A DNA stretch of 64,000 nt from Phoenix dactylifera. Its lineage: Eukaryota; Streptophyta; Magnoliopsida; Arecales; Arecaceae. Made by a program: the position numbers and the translations under genes. The stretch is taken from NCBI RefSeq assembly GCF_009389715.1, contig NW_024067786.1, forward strand, positions 186,001 to 250,000, written 5' to 3'. The notes beneath the pieces are model-generated. The model made no database searches, was not told where the DNA came from, and was given only the letters and a program-made list of their open reading frames with translations. Position 1 is the stretch's first letter; each line of letters begins with the position of its first letter. Shown here piece after piece: positions 34,289 through 47,797 of the stretch.

Positions 34289-37200
34289 TTAGCTGAAGTT
34301 GAATCCACCAGATGGAACTTGGACCTGCTCGTTGTTCCCAAAATTGAATCCAGTTTGTGCAGCATCACCTGTAGGCATGGCATCATCTTCCTCCTCCAAC
34401 CAATATGTCTCAAGGATCTTCACAGCCTTCTCATAGATCTCAGTGTTGTCATGGCTCTGAAGATTCTCAATCTTCTCCAAGCCCTCAGCTTCATCAATCA
34501 TCTGCGCATACAAGTTCACGCCCCCAGTTGTCCCCAAGTTCTTTTCAGCTTCACCAACCTTCAGGATGTTTTCGAGCCCTTCCAAACAAACTGTGACAAT
34601 TCTTGGGTCCGGGCAAACAAGGAGATCACACAAGGGCTTGATGCATCCCTGGCTCACCAGAAACCTGGACCCAGTTCACAACCACCAACCATGTCAAGTT
34701 AAAAGCTGCAAGAAACCTCCAAACATGAAAAAGTAACTGATAAATGCTTTTGGGATGGAGAGCACATACTTTATTTGATCATGGGTGCCCCCAGAAGTTG
34801 CATTTGAAATGGCCCACGCAGCCTCTTTCTTGATATCAAATTCAGCAGTCTGCAGCAGGTGCACTAAAGGACCAATGATACCCGCAGCAATCACAGCCTG
34901 GGATTCAGTGATATCAACTATTCTTAGAATGATAAGGAAATTTGGTAGTGCAAAAAAAAAGGTCATTGCACTAGTATTTAATAATTCAATGAAACATAAA
35001 AGTTCCACGTATTTTAACCTTAAAGTCAAAGTTTTCTCAAGAGATTATGATTATGTTTCTATAAGCACAAGAAGTGGCCTCTTCTCACGCCATCAAATAT
35101 ATTGCTGGCAATCTCATGATGTAAAAAAGAAATTAGTATCTAATCAAATGCCTCTCATTTTCATCTTCCGTACCTGTATCTGATCCTTATTCCCTGCTGT
35201 GATATTTGATATGGTCCAGCAAGCTTCCTTCTTGATGGATTTCTTATGATTGTGCGTCAAGAGGCTCAGGAGGCAAGGAAGTGCTTGATGATTGATAACA
35301 TACTGGAGAGAGGAAAAAATATATTGTATGATGGACATAGGATAACGAGACTAGAAGGACAAGTACAACAATGCATATCCTAAGCAAAATTTCTTCAAAG
35401 CAAGAACCCACACATTTGAATACAGCAAGCTAAGGTGAAAAAAGAAAAGCTGATCATATTTAGAGAAAGCAGATATGACATCAGCAGCACGATGTGACAT
35501 AATTATCATAAAGAAACAGCAAATTGAACCCAACTAAAGCTAAAAGTGAAACAAACTCCTCAGCTAATAAATACTAATTCAAGAAAATATATCACCAATA
35601 TATGAATGATATTTTAAGAAAATTAAGTATAAAAAGTATGCATGTAACGTTATGTTACACATAGAAAAAGTATGCAAAATATGCTTGCTTTCTGACTTTC
35701 AGACATCAGCAGAATAAAAAATAGGAAATCTGTACAATTTCATGGACTAAACCACATTTTTTTCTTCAACTCATTCATCTGATACCAAAGTGACACAAAA
35801 AACTTATTGTCGTTCTTCGTTTCTAATAGACATCTCAGTTTCCAACATTAACTAATTTCACTTGTGTTCCCAAAAGAACTTCACAGCTAACGAGAAAGTG
35901 TCCACTTGTAACATAACATGCAGAAAAGATAAAAATCCAGCAGCTTGGAGTTACTCCCAAAAGACTAATTAGTAACTAAAGATATACAACATCTGACACA
36001 AGAAATTTTGTTGCTATTCCAAAGCATTGTTACATTTTCATGAATACTTCTCAGCAAATTCCAATATTATTCTAGTTTTCAGTACACTAATCATCCAAAG
36101 TGCAGCACCGAAACATCCAAGCAGACAAATTATGTTGTAATCCTGTTACAGAAATTTGAATTGCTGAAAGAAAGGTGACCACCAGAATCGCAATAAAGTT
36201 TTTGACTGAAAGCAAGATCATTACTTTGTGAATATTAAGAGTTCTACTTTAAAACTTGTTAACATGTACAGAATTTGCTCCACTTTGATCTTGGTTTATA
36301 ATTTAACTCCTCCATCACATCAGCATCAGTGAATTCTATCCTTCTAAAGACATAGCAAAAAGTTTTATCGAAGCCCAACTATATAGCTATATGACATCTG
36401 CACATCTCAGAAAAATGCATTTGAAACACCACCCATCTATGGTGATCACTTGGGATTATCCAATCATATTGGCATACAGGAATCTGAGATGCATCTAAAA
36501 GGTGGCTGTCTTTCTGATTTACCCTACTCCTCCCTTTCTCCAGTTCCTAACCCCTCAGCTGAACGCTCATCTTGTTTTTCACACAGGTAATGACCAGAAA
36601 GCTGCACATCTAAAGATCCCTAAACCTTTCACATATCTTTATTTGCATATTATCGATAATCCAATCAGTCCAAATGTAACCATGCAGACCCACAGGGAAA
36701 AGGCAACACAAGTAAGTGCAAGCCAAACAAGAAAATGATGTTACATAGGGTAAATCCAACCAAGTGTCTATGTATGGTGATAGAGGGTATTGAAACTACC
36801 ATTAGCAAGAGCATTGCAACCACCACATCTTTGAAAGGGCAAAAAAAGGTTCCCAACAATGGTCAAACATGAAAGCATGCTATAAGCATCACAGTGGGAA
36901 ATATCATATGTTTTATGCCAAATTATCATTCAGATTTGTTAGTAAAAACAACATAAAAACATCAGAGGTACTCACCTTGCATGCTTCTCAAAATTCTATT
37001 TAGCAATTTATAGAGTACATGCTTGTCAAAAGGCATCAAGCACAATATTATAAAACAATGCAAAACAATAACAAGAAGTACATGATTAATGGTTGTTATG
37101 ATACCTGTGTCTGCACATCATCCCCAGTGACAATGTTACCAACAGTCCGAAGAGCTGGAATAAGCACGGAAGGTGAAGGATGCCTGAAAAGAGAATCAAC

Positions 37201-38758
37201 TGAATTAAGAGAACATTCAAAATAAAGTAAAATTTCCATAAAAATTCTAAACAAATAAGTAATACATACAGAAGCAGCTCTACAAGCCGAGGGATGACAC
37301 CCGCTTCAATTACAGCTTGGATTTTGTCGTTGGTACCATCAGACAGATATGACAATGCCCAGCATGCATCAGTCAGGACTTCCTCATCATTTGAATGAAT
37401 AAGGCGCTCCAGGGCAGGAAGAGCTGGCCTGACCTGCTCATAAAAAAAAAACACAAACCTTCACTGCAAGCACAGACACACTGCAAGATCATTAACAACA
37501 GAATCACACTACCATCAGCCAAACCTGCTCAAAAACTGGTTGTGGCTTTCCCCTGCAAAAGTTCGATAGAGTCCATGTGGCATTCCTCAACATCGAAAGC
37601 TTGGCATGCTCGTTCAGCTGAGCCAACAGCGGAATCAATGCGCTGTTGCCCAAAACAAGATCACGGCATCTTGGGGAATCACCGGCAACGTTTCCCAAAG
37701 CCCATACCGCCTAAAATTCAATACAGTAGCACAAATAAGCTAAATTAGAAGCCCCAAAAAATAAACTTGTTGAGAGTTATCAACATATGTATTTATTTAT
37801 TAAAAAAAATCCAGATTCTAAATATACAGATCCCTGTGTACCTGCTCACGGACATCATCACTCGGGGAACTGAGAAGCTTAACGAATATCGGAACAGCCC
37901 CATGATCTATCACAACCTTGGTGTTCTCTGAGGTCCCTGAGGCGATGTTGGTGAGCGCCCAAGCTGCTTCAAACTGCCCAAATTACACCCAGTAAGCACA
38001 AGGATCAAATAAATAAATCAAACAACAGCACAAACCAAATTCGTTTCGATAGAATAAGTTCTGACCTGAAGTTGGGGAAAATCTTCCCTTGTAAGAAATT
38101 CCACGAAGCGAGGAACCACTCCAGCTTGGATAACCTCCTCAATTGGAGGGCTTCGTTCTTTTTTAAAATATAATAATACAATTAAAACAATTAATTCTCA
38201 AAAAAAAACACACAGATGAGAATATTTTATTGAAGACGAGGTACCACGAAACCATTAAAAATGAGGAAAAAGAGAAATATTTGATCAATCAAATACCTAT
38301 AGAAAGAAGTTTTCGGAACTGTGTGGTTGCCTCCAGCTGAAGCGTGCTGTCGTCCGAATAAACCCCCGCCACCATAGCCGGAAGGCTCTCCAGCTGCGAA
38401 TTCACAGGAAATCAAGAAGGGATCGCCAGCTCCAAATCCCAAACCCTAGACCTACAACTAGGAAAACCCTAGCAAACCCATCGGTCGGGCCGATCTGGCG
38501 ATCCAGGATCCTAGAACTACAGATCAAAAGGGCAAAGTAAATCACCTTCTTCTCGAGGGCGGAGGTGTGGATCGAGGAGGGGGGGAAGGGCTGAGCCTGC
38601 ATGCCCTCGCGGCGCTTCTTCTGGAGGCTCTCCTCCCGGCGGCTCTTCCGGATCTCAACCATGTTGTCCTCCCTCCGACGGCGGCCCTCCTCCGCGTCCA
38701 CCGCTACCTTGTACTTGTTCCGGCGGACCTCCGCCCTCTCGCTCGGCCTCAGCGACAT
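34289..38758 (-). CDS. Importin subunit alpha (nuclear import receptor, karyopherin alpha)
   Basis: Ten minus-strand exons: 38758-38546, 38393-38297, 38157-38066, 37973-37842, 37710-37525, 37433-37270, 37183-37105, 35302-35174, 34897-34770, 34664-34289. All junctions are GT-AG with consistent phases, giving 531 residues, the usual family length. The N-terminus is the importin-beta-binding domain ([33 protein letters not shown]). Armadillo repeats follow, with the cargo-binding W...N ladder: [54 protein letters not shown]. The C-terminus has the acidic EEEDDAM segment. The protein binds classical nuclear localisation signals and docks to importin beta. Intron 7 is long (about 1.8 kb). No frameshift or stop was found. 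It is probably an active gene. Confidence 0.96.
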
Positions 38759-38864
38759 GGCTCCGGAAACCAGAGAACAAAGAAGAGAGACCTAGAAGAG
38801 AAAGAAACCCTGGACGAAGAAAAGGTAGGCTGAGGGCAAAACCCTAACCCTAGCAGAGCTCGAT

Positions 38865-38865
<1 letters not shown>

Positions 38866-38896
<31 letters not shown>

Positions 38897-38935
38897 GAAG
38901 GAGAGGAAAAAGGCCTGATGGTCCCTTTTTTTATA
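38866..38935 (-). promoter_or_regulatory. Importin alpha core promoter: TATA box and (CT)n leader
   Basis: On the minus strand CTATAAAAAAAGGG (TATA box at 38934-38927) is followed by a (CT)n leader, read as (GA)n on the plus strand at 38866-38890, about 110 bases before the ATG at 38758. Confidence 0.6.
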
Positions 38936-40961
38936 GGTTGAAAGAGACGACGGGGGACGAAGAAACCCTAGAAGGCTTAGAACTTTTAGATAATTTCAAG
39001 ACAAAGCGACTCAATTTCTACACCTAGATATGCACCGGAGTCACTTTTATGTGGGTCGCGCTTTCTTTCTGACAATTTTAGGTTGGGTGAAGAAGTGGGG
39101 GTTTTTCCTGAGTTGTCGGTCGAAATTTCTAGATGACGGTGGATCGAATAGCCGTAACGTGCTCTCGAGGCGGAGGACTATTAACCTAAAACTGTATACG
39201 TGGCTGATTCTGATTAGCTCAAAATTGACTATTGACTACGTGAGTACCTCAGTCGGAACCCAACTATAAATTGTTGGCCCCGCTGTATTTTGCGGTAGAA
39301 TGGTCGGGTGAAGAAGTGGGTGTCCGGAATACAGATTCGTGAAAAACGGACGGTGGATACGGAAAGAATTGCGGTATCGTGTTCTCTCGGCATAGAATAA
39401 GGTAAACTCCATGAAGACGTGGAGAGTGTTGATTTGCTGATTTTGATTCAAGAAGCTGTTCGAGTCCGAGCTCTCGTGTGCCACGTGCCTAATTTTGCCA
39501 AATTAACCATCGCCTCGGGTAAGTTCGACCCGCTTTGGTTTAAATTTAACATAGGAAAGAGTCACGGATGTAAGATTTATTTACGATACCGCCACCGAAC
39601 TACGAACGTCGGGAGGAATCTCGTCCGTTGGATGGCAACAGGTTGGGCGGTGGAGGAGACTGCCATTGGAATCTGGTTGCGGTTACTCTCAGGTGCGATG
39701 TTTGTCGAAGACTGACGATGACCGGTTGAATTATTAGACGGTCACACACTCACACGGAGCACCGGGCTGTGACGGGATTCGTATGTCCGGATTAACTTGG
39801 ACATCGCCTTGAGTTAGGTTTTGGGTTAGTTTTCAAAGGACGAGAGTTTCTCAGGACTCACCATATTTATGTTCTCAATTATTTGATTAACTAGTCAAAC
39901 ACTGTTTAAAAATTAGTTAGTATCATTTGATGATTAATAGCTTCACCTTAATTTTTGCAAATTATTGCAAATAAGGGTATACACCTCTCATACATTTCCA
40001 AAATGTAGATTCAAGTAATTATAAAGTAGATGCATCTTCCCAAATTACATGATCATGCTGTTTGGAACAAGCGAATGTCGATTTCCATGCTTGCATAATA
40101 TCATATTGTTTAAAAGGATATAATCGGCTTGACCCCATTTCTCCATATTTTGATTTAATAAGGCCGGCTATGTTCGATCATAAAATAAAAAGAAAAAAGA
40201 AAATAAAAAGATCATGCCATTTGCATCCTTGGCATCTTTTATATGATTAACCCATTAATATCCTAGGAAAAGTATAAGCCTAAAACATATAATAGTTTTT
40301 CACTTGGATGAAAACTAGAGTTTGATCCAATCCAACAAAGCAAGAAGGCCGCTTGGACAAATACCCTAGCCTTAGATTTTAGGACCAAGACTAGATCTTG
40401 AAATTAACAACATCAAGTTACTAGATGCACCAAGAAAAGTCACAATGAAATTGTTATCAAATCATGTTAACTATTCTGAATCTTGGTTATTATTCCATGT
40501 TATGTTTTTTCCAGTGCTTTTTTGTAAAATAAAACAAAAATCTTATATCAAATTGGATATTAACTTAACAAAAAAATCTTGAAAGTCCAATTTGTTAAGA
40601 TAACGGGCTGTAGGTACTAGAGGCAACTCCAGTCTCAGATGCCAATGAGTCAAGTGGGCTGGGTTTGAGTTGGGTCAAAGCCATACCCAATTCTGTGCAT
40701 AATCGGTCCATCCCAAGGTCCACCTAGCAACCTGAACCTGACCCATTTAAGTAGCTCAAGCCCACTTTGGATTTTTGTCTTTCATGGTATTCATTGTTTT
40801 TTAAAAAACGCTGGTTGCACTGTTTTGGATTACTAGTGCCTGCCTTTCTCAATCTCTATTAATCGAAATATGTAGTTACTGGATCAAATATCAAATATAC
40901 ATATAGTTTTTATCTATTTATGGCTTAAGCTAATTAGTCCGATCAAGGTCACAACTCTCAA
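38936..40961. other. Upstream region of importin alpha, no gene recognised
   Basis: It contains two diverged copies of a ~215-bp segment (39080-39295 and 39300-39480), each starting GGGTGAAGAAGTGGG. From 39.8 kb it is AT-rich non-coding DNA up to the Harbinger element. Confidence 0.45.
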
Positions 40962-41565
40962 GGGACGTTTGGTATGGGGTGATCGGCCCAGGATCAAGGG
41001 TGATGGGGGTGGAGGTGATGAGATCACCATATTTGGTTGCACCACGGTGATCCTACGTGGCAGTGATCCTAAATTACCTCCACTCCTCAAGTCACCCCCA
41101 ACCCGGTGATAGGATATCCATCCTTGAGGTCGGAAATCCAAGATCACTCCATAGCAATGATCCTAAGTTAAAAATTATAGATTCAAATACCCCTCAATCT
41201 TTTTTTTTTTATCTCGAGTCGTTACCTCTTCCCTATCTTCGCTCCGATCTCTCCCATCTCTCTGCTTTCCTTTCCAGCGAGCGCAAAAGGAGTCCAAAGG
41301 CGACAAGCGGCTGTCGGCAGCGACTTCTGGCGGGGATCTGAGAGGTCTCAAAGATTCAGGCATGTACTCTCTGCTCTCCATCGTGTTCTTGTTTATCTTT
41401 TTTTTTGACTGAATTGATCTGTAAAAAAGAAAGGCCTCCGCCCAAAAAAAATCTTTCGGGAGGCAAAGAGAAGATAACCACAGAAGGCAAAAAGGCACCG
41501 ACTTACGATGAAATAAAGAGAGAGGAGAGAAAGAGATTGAGAGAGAGAGAGAGGTCGGAAGGTTT

Positions 41566-41831
41566 CTTGCCCTGTTTTCTGTGACTGACCGTGACCAAAA
41601 GGAAGCAAAGGCCCCATATAAAACGGGAACAGGAGTTGGTTACGAGTCTTCCCCCTTGATGGAAGGGAGGTGGAGAGTTTTCTGGCGTGCAGAGGGGAAG
41701 GGAGGGAGGAGAGGGAGGCTCCTTGCCCTGTTTTCTGTGTCTGACCGTGACCAAAAGGAAGCAAAGGGCCCATATAAAATAGGAACAGGAGCTGGCTACG
41801 AGTCTTCCCCCTTGATGGAAGGGAGGTAAAG
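41566..41831 (+). repeat. 156-bp period direct duplication inside the Harbinger element
   Basis: Copies at 41566-41671 and 41722-41831 share CTTGCCCTGTTTTCTGTG, CCATATAAAA and GAGTCTTCCCCCTTGATGG. Each has a TATA-like CATATAAAA, so the element's promoter may be duplicated. Confidence 0.85.
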
Positions 41832-43152
41832 AGTTTCCTTCTGGTTGAGGGGTTGAATGGTTGCTGTGCTGTAATGTTGCAGTTGCTGCTTGGGTACTCG
41901 AAGGGAAGATGGTGGGATGAGATTTTTATTAGTTAGATGGAGTGAATTTCTCATAATGCCCTTGCCTTCTCTAGTGAATTTGTCCCTTTCTAAACAAATT
42001 CTTTCCTTCACCTTGACCATGAAGTGCCATGGGATAACCTATTCCTATTCTGCTCTTGCTTGACATGGTAAAGATAAGTTCATAAATAAGTTCCTTATGT
42101 GGTTTACTAGATTATCATAGGTACAGATATTTACATGGACTTGGGTATGAATGTCAAGTGCAAATATGTGTCTCAATGTTAGATCCCTCTAATATTTAAG
42201 AATTTCTTCTTGTGGGCCCATTTTGAAGTGTCATACTTTAGGATAAATCAAAGATTCCAAATAATATTGTTGCCATCTCATAATGCCGTTGATGTCTTTA
42301 GGAAGGTTACATATTATGTACGTTCACATGTATGTAATACATACTTATGTACGCAAGCATGTAGTAGCCCACCATCATCTAAAGACATATTATTAGGAGG
42401 CTAAGAAGGACCATAACTAACATTGATCTTCTATAATTTATGGAGAGGCGAGAGAAATTTTCATATGTTCTTTAATTTCCAATCTTTTGGATGTATCCTT
42501 CATTAAGGTATAAACTATTCTCATAGCTCATGGATAGTCTTTTCAGTATTATTTGAAATTAATTTAGGTAAGATTAATCCACCATAATATGATTTTCAAC
42601 TTAACCAAAACTCCTAGTATTACTTTAATGGGATGCAATCCAACAATAATCTAAGTTTAGTATGAGCGAAGTGCATATATCATGGTTAATTAGCACATAT
42701 CTGTGTATCCCATACAATATATGAATAATGTAGATGTTTGCTCTTTTGTTGGTGCATGCTGATATATAGCACACTATAATATGCGACACTATGACATGTT
42801 GGCCTGCCATATACATGCAGGCCTAAGGGGACATATGGCCCCTTCTTCTTACCGTTCTATAAGCTTTATTATTTGTTGCTAGCAGGTTTTCCTCCCCCTT
42901 GTAGTGAGCACTTTTATTAATTAATCTTTTTTCTTCTTTACCTATATAACCATTGCGACAAGGAACAATTTCACTTCAACATCCAATGGAGGATGTTGCT
43001 CTATCATTTGCTCTGTCAATGATTCTAGGCCCAAACTAAACTAGTAAAGATTTTACACTTTTCTTTTGAGATTAAAAGAAAGCTTGCCATATAAAATTAA
43101 ATTGTTTGCATTATTGTTTACAGTAATGGCTTGATTTCCAAAGTCAAGGCAT

Positions 43153-44504
43153 TTGCAGTTATTTGGTGTCTTACTTTTTCGAATGAAAATGATGGAGCAC
43201 ATATACTTCAGCATACAATTGCTTACTACTCTCATATTTAGGAATCAATCTAATTGGAGATTAAGATGGAAAATGGATTTAGTTAGTAGGCAGTACATAA
43301 GGTCTATGAATTTGGGTAAAATTGTGTTTGATAGTGACTTAGCCTCTATTGAAAATATACGGATGGATAGGAGAGCCTTTCACAAATTATGTCATTTACT
43401 AAAAGCACAAGGAAGACTCAAATCCTCTAAAAACATGGATTAGAGGAAATGGTTGCTATATTTTTACATATAATTTCACATGATGTGAAGAATAGGATAA
43501 TTAAGAGACAAGTCGTCCGTTCTAGCGAGACAATAAGTAGACAATTTCATGTTGTTCTCAACTTTGTGCTATGTCTCCATTCCATGTTGTTACGAAAACC
43601 TGAAGCTGTGACAGGGAACTATACAGATGAGAGGTGGAAGTTGTTCAAGGTACGCTTTACCACTACTTTTAGTTGTATCAATTAAATTATACTACTAAAC
43701 TAAATAAACTATCTTATAAATGCAGAACTGCCTCGGAGCACTTGATGGAACATACATAAAGGTCAATGTAGAGGAGGTCAACAAGCCTAGGTATCGATGC
43801 CGCAAGGGTGAGATTGCTACTAATGTCCTTGGTGTTTGCACTCGAGACATGCAATTTATTTATATATTGCCTAGGTGGGAGGGATCAGCTACTGATTTTC
43901 GATTGCTTCGAGATGCCATTTTGAGGAGAAATGGCTTAAAGGTGCCCCAAGGTAAGTAAAAAAATGATAAATAGAATAGCCAAATTCTCATACCAAGTGA
44001 TGCATTACTTATTTTGAAAGTAATTATCGTATTTTACAATATATAGATTATTATTATCTATGTAATGCTGGATACGCAAATACTGAAGGCTTTTTGGCTC
44101 CTTATAGAGGACAAAGATACCATTTGAATGAGTGGAGACAGAGTCAACAACCCACAAATGCTCATGAGTTCTTTAACATGAAGCACTCTCGGGCTAGGAA
44201 TGTTATAGAGAGGTGCTTTGGGTTGCTAAAAGGAAGATGGGCAATTCTAAGGTCTAAGTCATTTTACTCTGTAAAAACCCAATATAGAATCATAAGTGCT
44301 TGTTGTCTTCTTCACAACTTTATCAAAGAAGAAATGCCTATTGACCCAATGGACATTGAGGTTGTTGAGGATGTCACTAGCTCATAAGAGGAAAAAGTTA
44401 GTGATAGAATAACCTATGTAGAGACAAGTGATGCTTGGGCTGCTTTCAGGAAGAATTTGGCGAATGATATGTTCGAGCAATGGATGAATAGTCGAAATGC
44501 ATAA
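43153..44504 (+). pseudogene. PIF/Harbinger DDE transposase, nearly intact
   Basis: Exon A (from about 43153 to 43649), exon B (43726-43951) and exon C (44047-44504) have GT-AG junctions. Exon A has RMDRRAFHKLCHLLK, then loses one base at 43441 (GATTAGAGG where GATGTAGAGG fits) and continues as EEMVAIFLHIISHDVKNR. Exon B has the first Asp in [12 protein letters not shown] and the second in [12 protein letters not shown]. Exon C has the third acidic residue in ARNVIERCFGLLKGRW. An in-frame TAA (44385-44387) precedes VSDRITYVETSDAWAAF and FEQWMNSR, ending at 44502. In the family it cuts and joins DNA together with the Myb-like partner. Only one frameshift and one stop separate it from an open frame. 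The start codon is uncertain. Confidence 0.85.
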
Positions 44505-44716
44505 GCTAATATGTTTAATGAAATTTCTATTTGTACTTGAACAATTTTTTTCTGTTATTTTTGTAATGTCATCATCTATTTTGCTGTTGTTTTATCTATT
44601 ATGTTTGCTATATAATATTCAATGATTTATTTGTCACTTCTTTTATTCAATTAAATATGTACAATTACTTATGTCCAATGTGTGCAATATATTATTCTTT
44701 CTGTCTAATTTTTAGG

Positions 44717-45794
44717 ATGGAAGAACAACTTCTTCAAGAAAATAAAAAAGCAAACTCAAGGGCAGACAGAACTACTTTCTTGAAAAGAATTTGGACAAAG
44801 ACTGAAGATGCAAAGCTGGTTGAGTGCCTTATTAAGGTAGTGAATGCTGGTGGTTGGAAGGGTGATAATGGCATATTTAGGCCAGGATTTCACCAGCATT
44901 TGGAGAGAATGATGGAAAAAAAGCTTCCTGGTTGTCGACTGAGAGGAAATCCACACGTTGAAAATCATGTGAAGTTACTAAAAAAGCAATACAATGCAAT
45001 TGCAGAAATGTTAGGACCAAACTGCTTGGAATTTGGATGGAATGATAGAGATAAATGTGTGGTGGCAGACAAAGATGTTTATGACCTATGGATGAAGGTA
45101 TTACATAAATATATGCTTTCTAAGTTTGCTTTCAACTTATGCCTTTTCAATATTATTCTTCCCTTGTTTGTATTTCTAAAATTGTTTAATAATTTTTGTT
45201 TTGTGTTGACAGAGTCATCCCCATGCAGCTGGCCTGAGAAACAAGCCTTTCCCCTATTATGAAGACTTGTCAATTGTGTTTGGTAAGGATAGAGCAAATG
45301 GGGAGGGTGCAGAGAATCCAGTTGATGCTTGTGAACAAATTGAGAAAGAGGAGGAAGCTTTAGGTGATACTTTAAGTTTGGGAGATGATATGGATGCTAA
45401 GGGAGGTTCTTCGAATGCAATAGATTCACCACCATCTATTTGCCAACCTACAGACGTTGGTACTAGTACTGCAATAATTGGCAAGAAGAAAGGAGGCTTA
45501 GTTGGTAAAAAGAGAAAGCACAATGATACTATCATAGAGAACTTGGTCACTGAGATGGGAAGGATAAGCAGTGCATGTGAAGGGAATAGGGAAGACTTCA
45601 AGAAAATTGCAAACTTTTTTGAGAAGAAGGGGCAAAGTGATGAGAGGCGTATGGCTCTGTTTGAGGAGATTATGAAGATTGAAGATTTGAGTAAGGATGA
45701 TATATTGATTGCTGGCGGGTCATTAGCAAAGATAAGTCCAAAATTGACTTCTTTTTTACCCTGCCTCAATAGTTCAAGAGAAGATATGTGCTAA
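44717..45794 (+). CDS. Myb/SANT-like DNA-binding protein of the Harbinger element
   Basis: Two exons, 44717-45097 and 45213-45794, joined in phase 0 (YDLWMK|SHPHAAG), encode 320 residues with no stop. Residues 20-125 form the Myb/SANT-like domain found in plant Harbinger ORF1 proteins: RIWTKTEDAKLVECL, GGWKGDNGIFRPGFHQHLER, HVKLLKKQYNAIAEML, FGWNDRDKCVVADKDVYDLW. Next comes RNKPFPYYEDLSIVFGKDRA, an acidic linker, a KKKGGLVGKKRKH basic patch that could be a nuclear signal, and a C-terminal helix. In this superfamily the Myb-like partner binds the element ends and brings the transposase to the nucleus. It lies 212 bases after the transposase on the same strand. Confidence 0.88.
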
Positions 45795-47797
45795 AGCAGT
45801 TAGAGGGCGGTCCATATAGACCCTCATTTGACTTTGATCCAATGTGATGCTACCTAGACCTCCTTACAGTTATACTTTAGATGTTTGTGGATTTGGTGAA
45901 GTTTTGATGTTTATGGCTTTTTAATGATTCGGGTGTTACAATTCTTAGTGTTTTTAGTATATATGCTGTTGTTTTGCCTTTTCTATCTAAATTATATCCA
46001 AGACATTGAACCATTCCCCTCTCTTTTCTTATGATCAAATGGAAATTATATGCTGCAATAGCTCATTTTGAAATTTTGCAGTACCAAAATTGGCGGCATA
46101 TTGCATTAAGGATAATTGGTCATACTGGAAATGTGTGGCATTTCGCTAGATCGCTTGGACATTGCTGATTGTCCATAAGTAATTTATCTCTTTTGGTCAT
46201 TGCCAATTCTGCATTCTTGCCCTCTTTCCGAACATTCCGTTCGTGTTGGAAGAAACTCTCTACAACATGGTATAGCTCCAAACTAATATGTCCATCTTGT
46301 GTACCAGCTTTGTCTTACCTTGAGAAAAGCTTCTGCATCCATTAGTACTCGAGCTGATTGCTGATGCGCAAAACTATACATATTCCATTACATGGAGTTA
46401 GCTGAATTTTCTAGTATTACATTAATACACTAGTTTGTCAAGCAGCTTCTGTATACTTATCAGTGAAATTCTTGACTGGAGAGGCTGCAGAGAGAAATGA
46501 AGGTGGGAGATTGGAAAAAAATAAAATAGCAAATATTTGACACTTTTGGCTTTCCTGTTTTGTTAATTCAATTAACATGGTGCTGTAACTCTTTTGGTTC
46601 TAATAGAGTCATTGCATGATGGGGTCTTTCGTCATGCCAAATGTAGTTGAGCATAGTTAGAAGATCCTTAAAAATTCAAATAGGGAGTTACAACTGCTGC
46701 AGGTTCTTCTGTTTTGCCAAAAGTCCTTCCAACTTTCGAGGAAATGTGACCATCTGATCTCAGCCTTCATGAGCATAACTTACCTAAATTCGCCGCTTGA
46801 TCTTCCTGCCTTTTTGAGGTATCTTAACTGAAAAATTCAAACTGACTTATTGATTTTTTTCTTTTTAAAAAGGACAATCATGTTGTTATACAATAAGTTG
46901 GCCTCTGATAATGAAGAAAAAGTGCTATTGAAACAATGGGGGTGTATAAACGGAGGTGGCTCACATGCTAATGCTTCATTGTTCAGAATTTACAAAAATA
47001 ATTTTAAAAATTAGGACATGGCTTGATGGTCTTGGTTATAGAAAGTTTTAAAGTTGCTATCAGAACTATATGGTGCAATAGCTTCGACTCAGGCTGTTTG
47101 ATCAAACATGGCTTCTGTTGAATCTATCTCTACTTCCAAATTCACATGCATGCATACACCCCAACATGGATCATTTATTAGATAGATTCCGACAAGGGCA
47201 TGAAACGGGTTTTTTTCGTAAGAGCACAAGAGAAGTTGTTACATTCCTTCCAACGCCTTGAAGAGCTACTTAATCCATTTCATATGTTGGTATTTAAACG
47301 AGATGAAAGGAAACATTTACATATCCGTTCCCGCCACACCTCGTCTCTACATTCTCTTTCTCAAGGGGTCAGTCCATGTCTCTATAGTAAATTTTATTAG
47401 CATGAATGGTCGTCAAAGAATCAAAAAGAATTTTTATAGGGGAATAAGCATAAGAAACTTATTAAGGGCTACTAAAAATAGAATATGTGACAAAATTATG
47501 GAGCTATTATAGGAATTAGCATATTGACTTACATTTTTGATTTATGAGAATTAAAAACACATAAAAAATCTAACTAAGATATCTTAGGGGTATTTGTGGT
47601 ATTATGTGATCGATGATCTTGGATCTCCGTACCATACCAAACAAGTTACTCATGGATACCTAGAAATTTTTAATCACTGGACCATGGCCAACCAAACATA
47701 GTGATCTTAGATCACTGGGGATCAAATCACCTCAGTATTCGGATCACCGGAGATCTTAGATCACCATGATGATCCTGTTGGGGTTACCAAAGTCCCC
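45795..47797. other. 3' non-coding part of the Harbinger element
   Basis: No gene recognised. The last ~200 bases hold repeated GATCTTAGATCAC motifs near the right terminus. Confidence 0.6.

Larger units (their letters stand above)
40962..47797 (+). mobile_element. PIF/Harbinger DNA transposon with two genes
   Basis: The left end is GGGACGTTTGGTATGGGG and the right end, inverted, is GGGACTTTGGTAACCCC. CTCAA lies beside both ends (40957-40961 and 47798-47802, with one extra C at the right). A second inverted GTTTGGTATGG near 47645 makes the right border uncertain, and the usual 3-bp TWA duplication is not clear. Both ends hold repeated GTGATC/GATCACC motifs, likely transposase sites. It carries a DDE transposase and a Myb/SANT-like gene in the same direction. 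Confidence 0.8.
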
